60,422 bases of DNA, from the NCBI GenBank assembly GCA_946629525.1, contig CAMOXU010000003.1:1-60422 (forward strand), given 5' to 3'. The notes under the pieces are model-generated. The model was not told the DNA's origin. It worked only from the letters and a program-made list of their open reading frames with translations, and did no database searches. Source of the DNA: an uncultured Clostridia bacterium. Lineage in GTDB: Bacteria; Bacillota; Clostridia; Lachnospirales; Lachnospiraceae. How positions within the stretch are numbered: position 1 is the first letter of the stretch; each line of letters starts with the position of its first letter. The position numbers and the translations under genes were made by a program. This document shows, in pieces, positions 25,413 to 36,476 of this stretch.

Positions 25413-27101
25413 ATGGCTCAGTTTAAAACGGATATTGAGATAGCACAGTCGACAGAGATGCTTCCGATCACAGAGATCGCGAAGGCAGCGGGAGTAGATG
25501 ACAAGTACCTTGAACAGTATGGAAAGTATAAGGCAAAGGTCGATTACAGGATTCTCAAGGATTCTGAGAAGCAGGACGGAAAGCTGGTCCTCGTGACGGC
25601 CATCAATCCGACTCCGGCAGGCGAAGGGAAGACGACCACGACCGTCGGCCTTGCGGACGCGATGAAGAAGCTCGGGAAGAACGTCATCGTCGCGCTTCGT
25701 GAGCCGTCGCTCGGTCCGGTCTTCGGAATCAAGGGCGGCGCGGCCGGCGGCGGATACGCGCAGGTCGTACCGATGGAGGACATCAATCTGCATTTTACGG
25801 GCGATTTCCACGCGATCGGCGCGGCCAACAATCTGCTCGCCGCGATGATCGACAATCACATTTTCCAGGGGAACAGCCTGAATATTGACCCCAGAAAGAT
25901 CACATGGAAGCGCTGCGTGGATATGAACGACCGTCAGCTCCGCAATGTCGTTGACGGCCTGGGCGGACGCATGAACGGCACGCCCCGCGAGGACGGATAC
26001 GATATCACCGTTGCCTCCGAGATCATGGCGGTCCTCTGTCTGTCGAGCGACATCAGGGATCTGAAGGAGAGACTTTCCCGCATCGTCATCGGATATACCT
26101 ACGGTAAGCTTGCGGAGCAGAAGCCCGTTACGGCGGGAGATCTGCACGCGGAAGGCGCGATGGCAGCGCTCTTAAAGGACGCCCTGAAGCCGAATCTGGT
26201 CCAGACGCTCGAGCACACGCCGGCCTTTGTCCACGGCGGACCGTTCGCGAATATCGCGCACGGCTGCAATTCGGTCACTGCTACGAGAGTAGCCCTGAAG
26301 CTCTCCGATTATACGATCACGGAGGCAGGCTTCGGCGCGGACCTCGGCGCGGAAAAGTTCCTCGATATCAAGTGCCGTATGGCAGGTCTCCGTCCGTCCT
26401 GCGTCGTCCTGGTAGCGACTGCACGGGCACTCAAGTATAACGGCGGAGTTCCGAAGACCGAGACGGGTGAGGAGAATCTGGAAGCTCTGGAGAAAGGTCT
26501 GCCGAACCTTCTCCGCCATATCTCGAATATCACGACTGTCTATAAGCTTCCCTGCGTCGTCGCGATCAACCGCTTCCCACAGGATACGGAGGCTGAGCTT
26601 GACCTGATCCGGAGAAAATGCAAAGAGCTCGGCGCCAACGTCGCTCTGTCCGAAGTCTGGGCGCAGGGTGGAAAAGGCGGCATCGAGCTGGCTGAGGAGG
26701 TCATCCGCCTGTGCGAGGAGCCGAATGACTTCACCTTCGCATATGAGCTCAACAAGCCGATCCGGGAGAAGATCAACGATATCGTTACAAAGATCTACGG
26801 AGGAAAGGGATGCGTATTTACGCCGGAGGCTGAGAAGCAGATCAAGCAGCTGACGAGTCTCGGGTTCGCTGAACTTCCGGTCTGCATGGCAAAGACACAG
26901 TATTCGCTGACAGACGACCCGACCCGCCTGGGCGCGCCGGATGATTTCGTCGTCACGGTAAGGAATATCAAGGTCTCTGCCGGAGCAGGGTTCCTGGTCG
27001 CACTGACCGGCGATATCATGACGATGCCGGGGCTTCCGAAGGTGCCGGCGGCAGAGCGGATCGACGTCGACGACGACGGAAAGATCTCCGGACTGTTCTG
27101 A
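25413..27101 (+). CDS. fhs: Formate-tetrahydrofolate ligase
   Basis: A 562-residue ATP-dependent enzyme making 10-formyltetrahydrofolate from formate. The N-terminal P-loop [19 protein letters not shown] (about 67-85) and the following [21 protein letters not shown] are family signatures. [20 protein letters not shown] follows. Length is normal. In Lachnospiraceae-like anaerobes it feeds one-carbon metabolism or the methyl branch of the Wood-Ljungdahl route; no other gene of that pathway is nearby. GAGGAGGAG precedes ATG 25413. Confidence 0.96.
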   Translation: MAQFKTDIEIAQSTEMLPITEIAKAAGVDDKYLEQYGKYKAKVDYRILKDSEKQDGKLVLVTAINPTPAGEGKTTTTVGLADAMKKLGKNVIVALREPSLGPVFGIKGGAAGGGYAQVVPMEDINLHFTGDFHAIGAANNLLAAMIDNHIFQGNSLNIDPRKITWKRCVDMNDRQLRNVVDGLGGRMNGTPREDGYDITVASEIMAVLCLSSDIRDLKERLSRIVIGYTYGKLAEQKPVTAGDLHAEGAMAALLKDALKPNLVQTLEHTPAFVHGGPFANIAHGCNSVTATRVALKLSDYTITEAGFGADLGAEKFLDIKCRMAGLRPSCVVLVATARALKYNGGVPKTETGEENLEALEKGLPNLLRHISNITTVYKLPCVVAINRFPQDTEAELDLIRRKCKELGANVALSEVWAQGGKGGIELAEEVIRLCEEPNDFTFAYELNKPIREKINDIVTKIYGGKGCVFTPEAEKQIKQLTSLGFAELPVCMAKTQYSLTDDPTRLGAPDDFVVTVRNIKVSAGAGFLVALTGDIMTMPGLPKVPAAERIDVDDDGKISGLF

Positions 27102-27272
27102 TCCTGAACTGATACACATTTTTTGGAATTCATACGTATAGTGGGGAAGGAGCTTGTGCGCCCTCCTCATTGCACGGAATGAAAAAGTATTCCTGGTACC
27201 CTGCAAGACCCGGGGGAATTGGATACGGGAGCATTTTTTACAGTCATTTAACGGAAATTTATGACTGGCAGG

Positions 27273-27302
27273 ATGACAACGAAGATTTTTTCGGAATATA
27301 AT
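27273..27302 (+). promoter_or_regulatory. Promoter of the Na/Pi symporter gene
   Basis: A -35 ATGACA (27273-27278), 18-nt spacer, and -10 TATAAT (27297-27302). It starts a short leader before ATG 27337. Confidence 0.65.
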
Positions 27303-27336
27303 GATTGGGAAATTGCGCTGAAAAAGGGGTAAAGAA

Positions 27337-28947
27337 ATGGGAATTGGAAATATTATCTCTCTGCTCGGCGGCCTTGGTGCCTTTCTCTTCGGTATGCATT
27401 ACATGGGAGAGGGACTTGAGCTTGCCGCCGGCTCAAAGATGAAGGATCTTCTCGAGAAGCTGACGCGTGTGCCGGTCATGGGATTCCTCGTGGGTATGCT
27501 GGTCACTGTCTGCATCCAGTCTTCCTCCGCGACGACCGTCATGGCGATGGGCTTCATCAATGCCGGCATCATGGATCTCGCGCAGGCGACCGGCGTCATC
27601 TTCGGCGCGAATATCGGTACAACGATCACCAGCGTCCTGATCGCGCTCGACGTGTCCGGGATCGCTCCGGTATGCATAGCCGGCGGCGCAGCCCTCATGC
27701 TCTATGCCAAGAGGAAAAGGACGCAGCACATCGGGCAGGTCATTCTGGGCTTTGGACTTCTCTTTCAGGGACTTCACACGATGAGCAGCTCTATGTCCCC
27801 GCTGAAGGATTCGGAAGTCTTCCAGAATTTCATATTAAATGCAAAAAATCCGCTGCTCGGATTCCTGATAGGTATTCTTCTGTGCGCCGTCATTCAGAGT
27901 TCCTCCGCAGCAGTCGGTATTCTGCAGGCACTTGCCATGCAGGGGCTCATGCCGTTGTATTTCGCGGGCTTTATCGTCTGCGGTATCAACGTGGGATCGT
28001 CGACACCGGTCATTCTGTCCGCGCTGAAGGCAAAGAACAATGCGAAGCGCGCTGCCGTCATTTATCTTATTTTCAACCTGACAGGTGCGCTCCTTTTCAT
28101 GCCGCTCACCATGCTGACGCCGCTCACGGACATCATAACCGCGAATGTGCCGAGCGCGGCCTTTCAGGTATCGCTCTTCCACATCCTCTTTAAGATAGTC
28201 ACGGGACTCATTCTTCTGCCCCTCACGAACCTTGTCGTGCGCATCACGTACAGGATCCTTCCGAAGCAGGCGCACGAGAGCGCGTTCCGTCTGGAGTACA
28301 TTGACAAGAGCATGGTCGGTTCGCCGGCGGTCATGGCCGTGCAGGTCGGGAAGGAAGTGGACCGTGTTGCGGAGCTTGTGAAGAAGAACTTTGAGGCGGC
28401 CTGTGAAGGGATCCTTAAGAAGGACCTGTCTGCGGCTGCCGAGATCCGGGAGAACGAGGAGGTCATTGATTATCTGACCGGGGAGATCGTCTCTTATATC
28501 ACGAGTGCGAACTCCGTTGAACTTCCGACGGATGTCTCGAACTATCTGGGCGGCACCTTCACTGTCATGAATGAGCTTGAGCAGATCGGCGATCACGCGG
28601 TCAGGATTCTCGGGCAGAATGAACAGATGGCGGACATGAGGCGGAATTTCTCTGAAGCGGCGCTTCAGGAGATCCGGCTGATTTATGAGGAAGTCTTATA
28701 TACGATCAGCCGCATCCAGGATCGCTATATCAGAAGCATAAAGGACGATTTTACGGTCGAACAGGTGAGAGCGACAGAGCGGGCGATTACAGCGATGGGC
28801 AACGAGGCGCAGGCAAATCATATAAAGCGTGTCGAGAAGGGCGAATGCAGCTTCGATCAGGGACTTGCTTTTGTTGAGATCCTGAATTCCATGTCCCGCA
28901 TCGTAAATCATATGACAAACGTGGCGGAGGCGGCGGGAAACGTCTGA
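27337..28947 (+). CDS. Na/Pi cotransporter family protein with PhoU-like domain
   Basis: A 536-residue membrane protein. The N-terminal two-thirds hold inverted halves, each with a QSSSA motif (CIQSSSATTVMAMGF near 62 and VIQSSSAAVGILQAL near 187), the mark of the Na/phosphate cotransporter superfamily. The C-terminal part (about 340-536) is soluble and helical with PhoU-like repeats (VAELVKKNFEAACEGI, NELEQIGDHAVRIL). It probably imports phosphate with sodium. A sodium-dependent porter fits the sodium-type V-ATPase inferred further on. GGGG is about eight nucleotides before ATG 27337. Confidence 0.92.
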   Translation: MGIGNIISLLGGLGAFLFGMHYMGEGLELAAGSKMKDLLEKLTRVPVMGFLVGMLVTVCIQSSSATTVMAMGFINAGIMDLAQATGVIFGANIGTTITSVLIALDVSGIAPVCIAGGAALMLYAKRKRTQHIGQVILGFGLLFQGLHTMSSSMSPLKDSEVFQNFILNAKNPLLGFLIGILLCAVIQSSSAAVGILQALAMQGLMPLYFAGFIVCGINVGSSTPVILSALKAKNNAKRAAVIYLIFNLTGALLFMPLTMLTPLTDIITANVPSAAFQVSLFHILFKIVTGLILLPLTNLVVRITYRILPKQAHESAFRLEYIDKSMVGSPAVMAVQVGKEVDRVAELVKKNFEAACEGILKKDLSAAAEIRENEEVIDYLTGEIVSYITSANSVELPTDVSNYLGGTFTVMNELEQIGDHAVRILGQNEQMADMRRNFSEAALQEIRLIYEEVLYTISRIQDRYIRSIKDDFTVEQVRATERAITAMGNEAQANHIKRVEKGECSFDQGLAFVEILNSMSRIVNHMTNVAEAAGNV

Positions 28948-29028
28948 CGCCTGGCGGCTGTCCCGAGGGTTCTTCTCGAACGCACGGGGCAGCTTCTTTT
29001 GCTCCTGCGGAGTTTGAGGCACATGTGG

Positions 29029-29075
29029 AGCTCTGTGCGAAATGGCATTGCTCCCGCAATTGCCATGCAGAGCTT
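29029..29075. repeat. Inverted repeat upstream of the FAD protein gene
   Basis: GCTCTG pairs with CAGAGC and ATGGCA with TGCCAT, around TTGC/GCAA. The inner ATTGC..GCAATTGCC resembles the inner arms of the elements at 1736 and 54190. Apparent in-frame codons here belong to the hairpin and not to the downstream gene. Confidence 0.45.
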
Positions 29076-29147
29076 CGGATCCTGTCCCGCAGAGCAGGAG
29101 CACACGCTGCCTGCTTCTGCCCGGTGCAGATGAGAATGGAGAAACGT

Positions 29148-30530
29148 ATGGAAAAAATGAACAGGTATGATGTGATGATCATCGGAGCCGGGCCGGGAGG
29201 CATTTTCTCCGCCTGGGAGCTCCGGAACCTCTGCCCGGATCTTCGGATCGCGGTGATCGAGGCCGGACATGAGCTCGCGAAACGCAAATGTCCGATCGAC
29301 GGAAAGAAAGTCAGGACCTGCATCGGCTGCAAGGTCTGTTCCATCATGAACGGATTCGGAGGAGCCGGCGCTTTTTCCGACGGGAAGTACAATATCACCA
29401 ACGACTTCGGCGGCACGCTCTACCGCTATATCGGCAGGGAGACGGCGCTTGATCTCATGCACTATGTGGACCGGATCAATTCGTCCCACGGCGGCGGCGG
29501 CACGCGCATGTACTCGACTGCCGGGACGGAGCTCAAGAAGGTGTGCATGCAGAATAAACTGACTCTGCTCGAGGCATCGGTGCGCCATCTGGGCACGGAT
29601 ATCAATTACGTCGTGCTGGAGAATCTGTATGAAGAGCTCCGCACGAGCGTGGATTTCTTTTTCGATACGAAGGTGGAATCGCTCGGGAAGACCGGAGACG
29701 GGTATACCGCTTCCTGGGAGGGAGGAAGCATTTTCGCGGAGAACTGCATCGTATCGGCAGGCCGCAGCGGCAGCAAGTGGCTGGAGAAGGTATGCGGCGA
29801 TCTCGACATTCCGACGAAATCGAACCGCGTGGACATCGGAGTGCGCGTGGAGCTCCCGGCGGTGATCTTTTCACACATCACGGACGAGCTCTATGAGAGC
29901 AAGATCGTCTATCGGACAGAGAAATTCGAGGACAATGTGCGGACATTCTGCATGAACCCCCGAGGGATCGTGGTAAATGAGAACACGAACGGCATCATCA
30001 CCGTCAACGGACACAGCTTTGAGGATGAGGAGCGGAAGACGGAAAATACGAATTTCGCGCTGCTCGTCTCGAAGCATTTCTCAGAGCCCTTCAAGGACAG
30101 CAACGGCTACGGCGAGAGCATTGCCAGACTGTCGAATATGCTGGGCGGAGGCGTGATCGTTCAGCGCTTCGGCGACCTGGAGAGAGGCAGAAGGAGCACG
30201 CTGAAGCGGATCGAGGAGGGGACGGTGCATCCGACGCTGAACGCGACGCCCGGAGATCTCTCCCTGGTCCTTCCGAAGAGGATCCTTGACGGGATCATCG
30301 AGATGATCTATGCGCTGGACCGCATCGCTCCGGGGACGGCCAACGATGACACGCTGCTCTACGGCGTGGAGGTCAAGTTCTATAATATGGAAGTGGAAGT
30401 CGATCGGAATCTGGAGACCCGCCACAAGGGACTTTACATGATCGGGGACGGGAGCGGCGTGACGCACTCGCTCTCTCACGCCTCGGCAAGCGGTGTCTAT
30501 GTGGCGAGAAGGATCGCCGGAAAGCTTTGA
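29148..30530 (+). CDS. FAD-dependent dehydrogenase (COG2509-like)
   Basis: A 460-residue flavoprotein. The N-terminal dinucleotide-binding motif is VMIIGAGPGGIFSAWEL (about 9-25). A cysteine-bearing stretch (KCPIDGKKVRTCIGCKVCSI) follows, then GFGGAGAFSDGKYN. The C-terminal FAD-contact motif is LYMIGDGSGVTHSLSHASAS. This pattern fits the uncharacterised FAD-dependent dehydrogenase group often placed in COG2509; the substrate is unknown. The C-x2-C-x2-C cluster may bind a metal. ATG 29148 has GGAG six nucleotides upstream; alternatives are ATG 29130 or 29157. Confidence 0.82.
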   Translation: MEKMNRYDVMIIGAGPGGIFSAWELRNLCPDLRIAVIEAGHELAKRKCPIDGKKVRTCIGCKVCSIMNGFGGAGAFSDGKYNITNDFGGTLYRYIGRETALDLMHYVDRINSSHGGGGTRMYSTAGTELKKVCMQNKLTLLEASVRHLGTDINYVVLENLYEELRTSVDFFFDTKVESLGKTGDGYTASWEGGSIFAENCIVSAGRSGSKWLEKVCGDLDIPTKSNRVDIGVRVELPAVIFSHITDELYESKIVYRTEKFEDNVRTFCMNPRGIVVNENTNGIITVNGHSFEDEERKTENTNFALLVSKHFSEPFKDSNGYGESIARLSNMLGGGVIVQRFGDLERGRRSTLKRIEEGTVHPTLNATPGDLSLVLPKRILDGIIEMIYALDRIAPGTANDDTLLYGVEVKFYNMEVEVDRNLETRHKGLYMIGDGSGVTHSLSHASASGVYVARRIAGKL

Positions 30531-30560
30531 CGCGCTCCGGATACCGGGAGGATATGATAT

Positions 30561-30827
30561 ATGAAGATCTGGGGAAAGATCTGGAAGAATAACCGTATGC
30601 AGAGAGATACGGTCATAGAGGATGACCGGGAGGAGACCCGCACGCACAAGGTCTTTGACGCGCTGTATAAGATCTGCGTCGAGTTCGATCTCGGGAAGCC
30701 GATCTGGCTCGATACGAACGTGGCGGAATTTCAGCGGACCGCGAAGGCACGGTTCAGGCAGGACAGCTTTATCGAGGAGATCGATTTTGACTATCTGGAG
30801 ATCCAGGTGATCGAGGAAGACTGCTGA
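30561..30827 (+). CDS. Small hypothetical protein
   Basis: An 88-residue soluble protein, charged, with blocks EETRTHKVFDALYKICVEFD and GKPIWLDTNVAEFQRTAKAR. It ends EIDFDYLEIQVIEEDC. I do not recognise a characterised family, but good codon structure and GGGAGG about nine nucleotides upstream of ATG 30561 support it. It sits between the FAD protein and a GreA-like factor in one direction. Its last ten codons and the gap after them have been duplicated downstream. Confidence 0.72.
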   Translation: MKIWGKIWKNNRMQRDTVIEDDREETRTHKVFDALYKICVEFDLGKPIWLDTNVAEFQRTAKARFRQDSFIEEIDFDYLEIQVIEEDC

Positions 30828-30882
30828 AAGCCGCATGGAGGAGATCCAGGTGATCGAGGAAGACTGCTGAAAGCCGTATGGA
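30797..30882 (+). repeat. 43-bp tandem duplication across a gene end
   Basis: 30797-30839 is repeated at 30840-30882 with one C-to-T difference. Each copy holds the C-terminal codons of the small hypothetical protein, its TGA stop and a GGAGG. The second copy supplies the ribosome binding site of the GreA-like gene (30880-30884). The duplication also creates an 11-codon frame (30835-30870, MEEIQVIEEDC) that is probably not functional. Confidence 0.9.
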
Positions 30883-30890
30883 GGATTTTT

Positions 30891-31394
30891 ATGTATGACA
30901 GACTGACAAAAGGCGACATAGAGAAGATGGAGCGCGAGATCGAGGAGCGAAAACTCGTTAAGCGGCCGGAGCTCATCGAGGCGGTGAAGGAGGCCAGAGC
31001 GCAGGGCGATCTCTCCGAGAATTTCGAGTACTACGCCGCGAAGCGGGAGAAGAACCAGAACGAGAGCAGGATCCGCTATCTGGAGAGGATGGTCAGGACG
31101 GCGGAGATCGTGGAGGACACAGCCGCGGCGGATGAGGTCTCGGTCAACAAGACGGTGGACGTATACTTTCCGGAGGACGATGAGACGGAGACGTTCCGCA
31201 TCGTCACGACGATCCGCGGGAACTCCCTGCGCAACCTGATCTCGATCGACTCCCCGCTCGGGAAAGCACTGGTGCATCACAAAGCCGGTGATACGGTCTT
31301 TGTGAGTGTGAAGGGAAATTCCGGATACAATGTGGTGATCCGGGATATCCGGTCCGAGACGGACGAGGCGGAGGATGAGATCAGGAGTTTCTGA
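30891..31394 (+). CDS. GreA/GreB family transcription elongation factor
   Basis: A 167-residue protein with an N-terminal coiled coil, whose tip EARAQGDLSENFEYYAAKRE (about 36-55) carries the Asp and Glu used to stimulate RNA polymerase transcript cleavage. The C-terminal FKBP-like domain contains ISIDSPLGKALVHHKAGDTV (about 121-140). The central segment (about 75-115) is more divergent than in standard GreA, so this may be a paralogue rather than the housekeeping copy. GGAGG is six nucleotides before ATG 30891 and is created by the tandem duplication. Confidence 0.85.
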   Translation: MYDRLTKGDIEKMEREIEERKLVKRPELIEAVKEARAQGDLSENFEYYAAKREKNQNESRIRYLERMVRTAEIVEDTAAADEVSVNKTVDVYFPEDDETETFRIVTTIRGNSLRNLISIDSPLGKALVHHKAGDTVFVSVKGNSGYNVVIRDIRSETDEAEDEIRSF

Positions 31395-31543
31395 ACGGAT
31401 CCCCGCCGGCTGTTTATGTCAAATTGACGAAGAAATTCCAAATTCTTTGTAACTTTGACTATAGTCGGAGAAATACTGTATGGGGTATACTAAGCACAGT
31501 TGAAGGGCAAAGCCCATGGTTCAGATTATCAGGAGGAATAACA

Positions 31544-32644
<1,101 letters not shown>

Positions 32645-32669
32645 TCTGTAAAAAGAATATGAAAGCACG

Positions 32670-32703
32670 GAGGGCCCGCAGAAATCTGCGGGCCCTCTTT
32701 TTT
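32670..32703 (+). terminator. Terminator of the MsmX-like gene
   Basis: GAGGGCCCGCAGA (32670-32682) pairs perfectly with TCTGCGGGCCCTC (32685-32697), with T6 following. Confidence 0.95.
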
Positions 32704-32724
32704 GTGCAACCAATCCCAGTTTAA

Positions 32725-32753
32725 TTGAAAAAACGGACGCTCTTTAGTATAAT
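32725..32753 (+). promoter_or_regulatory. Promoter of pgi
   Basis: A -35 TTGAAA (32725-32730), 17-nt spacer, and a perfect -10 TATAAT (32748-32753). It leaves a leader of about 125 nt. Confidence 0.8.
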
Positions 32754-32883
32754 CATAGATAAGTTGATGATAATCTCTGTGCGGTATATGAGTATCACTG
32801 GGCAAAATGCACAGAATTATCATGGTGACGGGGGGTCCTGATCCGATCCTTCTTAATTCATATGTGTGTAAAGGAGAGTTACT

Positions 32884-34464
32884 ATGCGTTGGGAGAATTT
32901 GACTCAGTTAAAGTCCTACAGCAAACTGAAGGAAGCGGCTCCTGTGGATGTCGCAGCCGTTATGAGCGGTGACAGCGGAGCTGATCGTGTTAAGGAATAT
33001 GACGTCCCCATGGGCGGCGGACTCGAATTCAATTATGCCGCAAGACCGGTCAACGAAGAGATCCTTGACATTCTTCAGGAGCTTTCTGACGAGCAGGAGC
33101 TCGGCGCTAAGTATGAGGCCCTCTACAACGGCGAGCGGATCAACACCGGTGAGAACAGAATGGTCCTGCATCAGCTCTGCCGCGGGCAGCTTGGAAAGGA
33201 TGTCTTCGATGGCGACGTCAACAAGAGGGAGTTCTTTGTGGAGCAGCAGAGACGTGTTGCGGAGTTCGCCGGAAAAGTACACGCTGGTGAGATCCTTAAT
33301 GAGAAGGGCGAGAAGTTCACGACAGTCGTCCAGATCGGAATCGGCGGAAGCGACCTCGGACCGCGCGCCCTCTACCTGAGCCTTGAGAGCTGGGCAAAGG
33401 CCAACGGCAAGCTGAAGATGAAAGCGCAGTTCATCAGCAACGTTGACCCGGACGACGCGACGGCAGTTCTCTTCAATACAGACATTGAGCATGCGCTCTT
33501 CATCATCGTATCCAAATCCGGAACAACGCTCGAGACACTGACCAACGAATCCTTCGTGAAGGATGCGCTGAAGAAGGCGGGTCTTGATCCGTCGAAGCAT
33601 ATGCTTGCTGTCACGAGCGAGACATCTCCGCTTGCCGGAAATCCGGAGTATCTTGATTCCTTCTATATGGATGACTATATCGGCGGCAGATATTCTTCTT
33701 CGTCTTCTGTCGGCGGCGCGGTCCTCTCTCTGGCTTTCGGTCCGGAAGTCTTTGCCGAGATCATGGATGGCGCTGCAGAGGAGGATGTGATCGCAAAGAA
33801 TACGGATATCAGAAAGAATCCGGATCTTCTGGATGCTCTGATCGGTGTGTATGAGCGGAACGTACTGGGATATCAGGTCACGGCTGTGCTTCCGTACTCT
33901 CAGGCTCTTTCCCGCTTCCCGGCACATCTGCAGCAGCTTGACATGGAATCGAACGGCAAGAGCGTGAACCGCTTCGGCAAGCCGATCGATTATGTGACCG
34001 GTCCGGTGATCTTCGGTGAGCCCGGAACGAACGGTCAGCACTCCTTCTATCAGCTGCTCCACCAGGGAACGAACATCATTCCGCTGCAGTTCGTGGGCTT
34101 CCGGAACAACCAGATGGGCAATGATGTGATCATCGAGGGCAGCACGAGCCAGCAGAAGCTCAGCGCCAATGTCGCTGCTCAGATCGTCGCATTCGCATGC
34201 GGCAAGGATGACGAGAATCCGAATAAATTCTTCGCGGGCGGCAGACCTTCCAGCATCATCGTCGGCGATCAGCTGACACCGAAGGCACTCGGCGCTCTTC
34301 TGGCACACTTTGAGAACAAGGTAATGTTCCAGGGATTTGTCTGGAATATCAACAGCTTTGACCAGGAAGGCGTCCAGCTCGGAAAGGTCCTTGCAAAGAA
34401 AGTCCTTTCGAAGAATACAGACGGCGCTCTGACAGAGTACAGCAAGCTGCTTGGCATTTTCTGA
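32884..34464 (+). CDS. pgi: Glucose-6-phosphate isomerase
   Basis: A 526-residue enzyme interconverting glucose 6-phosphate and fructose 6-phosphate. Motifs are QIGIGGSDLGPRALYLSLE (about 148-166), SKSGTTLETLTNESF, the signature DYIGGRYSSSSSVGGAV (about 264-280), and the second signature SFDQEGVQLGKVLA near the C-terminus. Codon bias is strong, as for the preceding gene. GGAGAG lies before ATG 32884. It links the transketolase/pentose flux to upper glycolysis. Confidence 0.95.
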   Translation: MRWENLTQLKSYSKLKEAAPVDVAAVMSGDSGADRVKEYDVPMGGGLEFNYAARPVNEEILDILQELSDEQELGAKYEALYNGERINTGENRMVLHQLCRGQLGKDVFDGDVNKREFFVEQQRRVAEFAGKVHAGEILNEKGEKFTTVVQIGIGGSDLGPRALYLSLESWAKANGKLKMKAQFISNVDPDDATAVLFNTDIEHALFIIVSKSGTTLETLTNESFVKDALKKAGLDPSKHMLAVTSETSPLAGNPEYLDSFYMDDYIGGRYSSSSSVGGAVLSLAFGPEVFAEIMDGAAEEDVIAKNTDIRKNPDLLDALIGVYERNVLGYQVTAVLPYSQALSRFPAHLQQLDMESNGKSVNRFGKPIDYVTGPVIFGEPGTNGQHSFYQLLHQGTNIIPLQFVGFRNNQMGNDVIIEGSTSQQKLSANVAAQIVAFACGKDDENPNKFFAGGRPSSIIVGDQLTPKALGALLAHFENKVMFQGFVWNINSFDQEGVQLGKVLAKKVLSKNTDGALTEYSKLLGIF

Positions 34465-34637
34465 AAAGACTTCATGCGTGAATGAGCAGCGTTCCGGGAC
34501 CGGCTTTGTGAGTTTCACAAGGGGTGCGCAGCTGCAAAAGTGCATGCCGCACAGACTGCGGTGAAAAACCGGACGTTCTCCAGACAGACTGCGGGGGCAT
34601 TATGCCTCCGCAGTTTCCTATCGGAAAGGTCTTTGAA

Positions 34638-36476
34638 ATGAAGAGAGGAATTGCACTGCTCTCTGCAGTCTGTCTTCTTGCGGGCGCTCCTGCCGGCGGG
34701 CAGGAATCCGCGGTGAATGAAACGGGCGGGAGAGTGAGCTATACGACATATTCCGGGACGGAGGAGACTGCGCCGGAGAGCGCACCTCCATATGTTGTCG
34801 TGACCGGTGATCCGCTGATCCCCGCGCTCGTCGAGAAGTATTATCCGGGATATATTACAGATGTCAGCGCAAGCAGCCCGCAGCCGGTCGAGGATGGGTT
34901 CTCTTTCGCCTCCGGCAGGATCTCCGATACGGAGATCCTGTGGTACATCGGTAAAGACGATGAGGCCTACTATGAGAATCTGGATGTACTCCTGGTCGAC
35001 CAGAGCACGGGAGAGAGGATGGGTCTTATCGACCTCTTTGTCGTCGACGTGGATATGGCGGATAAGTACGTGAGCGCGGATGCGGATGTGGCAGGCGCAC
35101 TGCGAAGCGATCTGAAGATCACGAATACTGAGCTCTCTGAACAGTTCGAATATACGAGGAGCATCACGTCCGACGAAAATGGTGTGCAGCGCGGGGTGAT
35201 GATCGCAGCGACACCGGGCTTTTTCGCCTACAGGAGGTCGATCGCGAAGGATGTACTCGGGACGGATGACCCGGAAAAAGTACAGCAGGCAGTGGCGGAT
35301 TGGGAGAGCTTCGACCAGACAGCCGGGAAGATGCACGGCAGAGGATGGAAAATGCTTGCCGGAGCGGGCGATGCATTCGAATGCGTCGAGCAGAATAAGG
35401 AGGTCGGCTGGTACGATGAGCAGGGAGACCTGCATATAGCAAAAAGCCTTCAGGACTGGATCGCGGATACGAAGGAGTACAGCGAAAAGGGCTACAACGC
35501 GGGGACTTATATGTGGACAGACGCCTGGCATGCCGAGACAGGGAAGAACGGAAAGACATTCGGTTTTTTCATCTCTGCGGACGAGATCGCTCCCTTTATA
35601 AGCGGAGCCCTCGATAAGTCTCTGTCGGACGGCGGAGAGGCTGCGGAGGGGAACGGCTCATTCGGGGACTGGGCAGTCTGCACCGGGCCCGGGCACTGGT
35701 ACCGCGGAGGATCGGTCGTCTGTGCGGCAGCAGGCTCCTCCTATACGAAGCTGTCGGCGAATCTCATACGTTTTCTTGCCTGTGACGAGGGGACGATGAT
35801 GACGATGGCGGGGAAAGAGAATCTGTGCGTCAACAACAGAACGGTCCTCAGAAAACTGTCCGATGCGAAAGATCAGGGAGAAGGATTTCTGATCTCGGTC
35901 TTTCAGAGAGGAGCCTGCGGCAGCGGTGCTGCCGAAAGGTTTATAAAAGAGGCGGAGGAATCCGGTGTTGTGCGGAAGCAGAGAGAAGCGGAGGGTGCCG
36001 GTGCTGTGCGGGAGGAGAGAGAGGTGGATCCCCGGCCTGCTCAGGAGGCGGAAAGCGGGTCCCGGATCGTTTCGGCTGCTCAGCCTGTCTTTTCCCGGAA
36101 GGATCCGATCCATCCGGTCCTTCTCTCGGCGGAAAGTACACTCCCTCTCACGGAGGAGGAGACAGAAGAGAGTACGGATGTCCAGCGCTCATTTGTCGGC
36201 GATGCGGGGAGCGTTGAGGATCCGAATGCTCCGCGGGAAGAGGAAGCTGCGGATGCAGTCGGTGCAGACACCTGGCGGGCATTTTTCGGAGGACAGGATA
36301 TTTACAGTGTATTCGCGGATGCAGGCGAAGGCATTCAGATCACCAATGTGGTCCAGTCAGAAGCAGTATTCGGAATACTGTTTGAGACGGCCTATCTTGA
36401 GTATTTTGCAGGGGAAGTCAGCGAACAGGAAGCGATGACAACATACTACCAGAACGCGAAGATGTTTCTTTCCTGA
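34638..36476 (+). CDS. Secreted solute-binding-protein-like protein with low-complexity insert
   Basis: A 612-residue exported protein. The signal peptide is MKRGIALLSAVCLLAGAPAG, with no lipobox Cys, so it is probably released or held by other means. The main body resembles a family 1 extracellular binding protein (blocks GVMIAATPGFFAYRRSIAKD and WADTKEYSEKGYNAGTYMW-like text near 290). At about 440-545 is a Glu/Ala/Arg/Gly-rich low-complexity segment absent from ordinary binding proteins. The normal-looking final helix then ends YYQNAKMFLS. No permease is nearby. ATG 34638 has AAAGG eight nucleotides upstream; codons from 34524 lack a signal peptide context. Confidence 0.65.
   Translation: MKRGIALLSAVCLLAGAPAGGQESAVNETGGRVSYTTYSGTEETAPESAPPYVVVTGDPLIPALVEKYYPGYITDVSASSPQPVEDGFSFASGRISDTEILWYIGKDDEAYYENLDVLLVDQSTGERMGLIDLFVVDVDMADKYVSADADVAGALRSDLKITNTELSEQFEYTRSITSDENGVQRGVMIAATPGFFAYRRSIAKDVLGTDDPEKVQQAVADWESFDQTAGKMHGRGWKMLAGAGDAFECVEQNKEVGWYDEQGDLHIAKSLQDWIADTKEYSEKGYNAGTYMWTDAWHAETGKNGKTFGFFISADEIAPFISGALDKSLSDGGEAAEGNGSFGDWAVCTGPGHWYRGGSVVCAAAGSSYTKLSANLIRFLACDEGTMMTMAGKENLCVNNRTVLRKLSDAKDQGEGFLISVFQRGACGSGAAERFIKEAEESGVVRKQREAEGAGAVREEREVDPRPAQEAESGSRIVSAAQPVFSRKDPIHPVLLSAESTLPLTEEETEESTDVQRSFVGDAGSVEDPNAPREEEAADAVGADTWRAFFGGQDIYSVFADAGEGIQITNVVQSEAVFGILFETAYLEYFAGEVSEQEAMTTYYQNAKMFLS

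Noticed and set aside
30835..30870. Eleven-codon gene created by the tandem duplication
   Set aside because: It merely repeats the C-terminus of the preceding protein and is a by-product of the duplication.
32908..34545. Long minus-strand open frame of about 545 codons opposite pgi
   Set aside because: It lies wholly antisense to a well-recognised gene, has no ribosome binding site or family resemblance, and arises from codon bias of the plus-strand gene. The same applies to the frames at 4639-6237 (minus) and 52261-53862 (plus).
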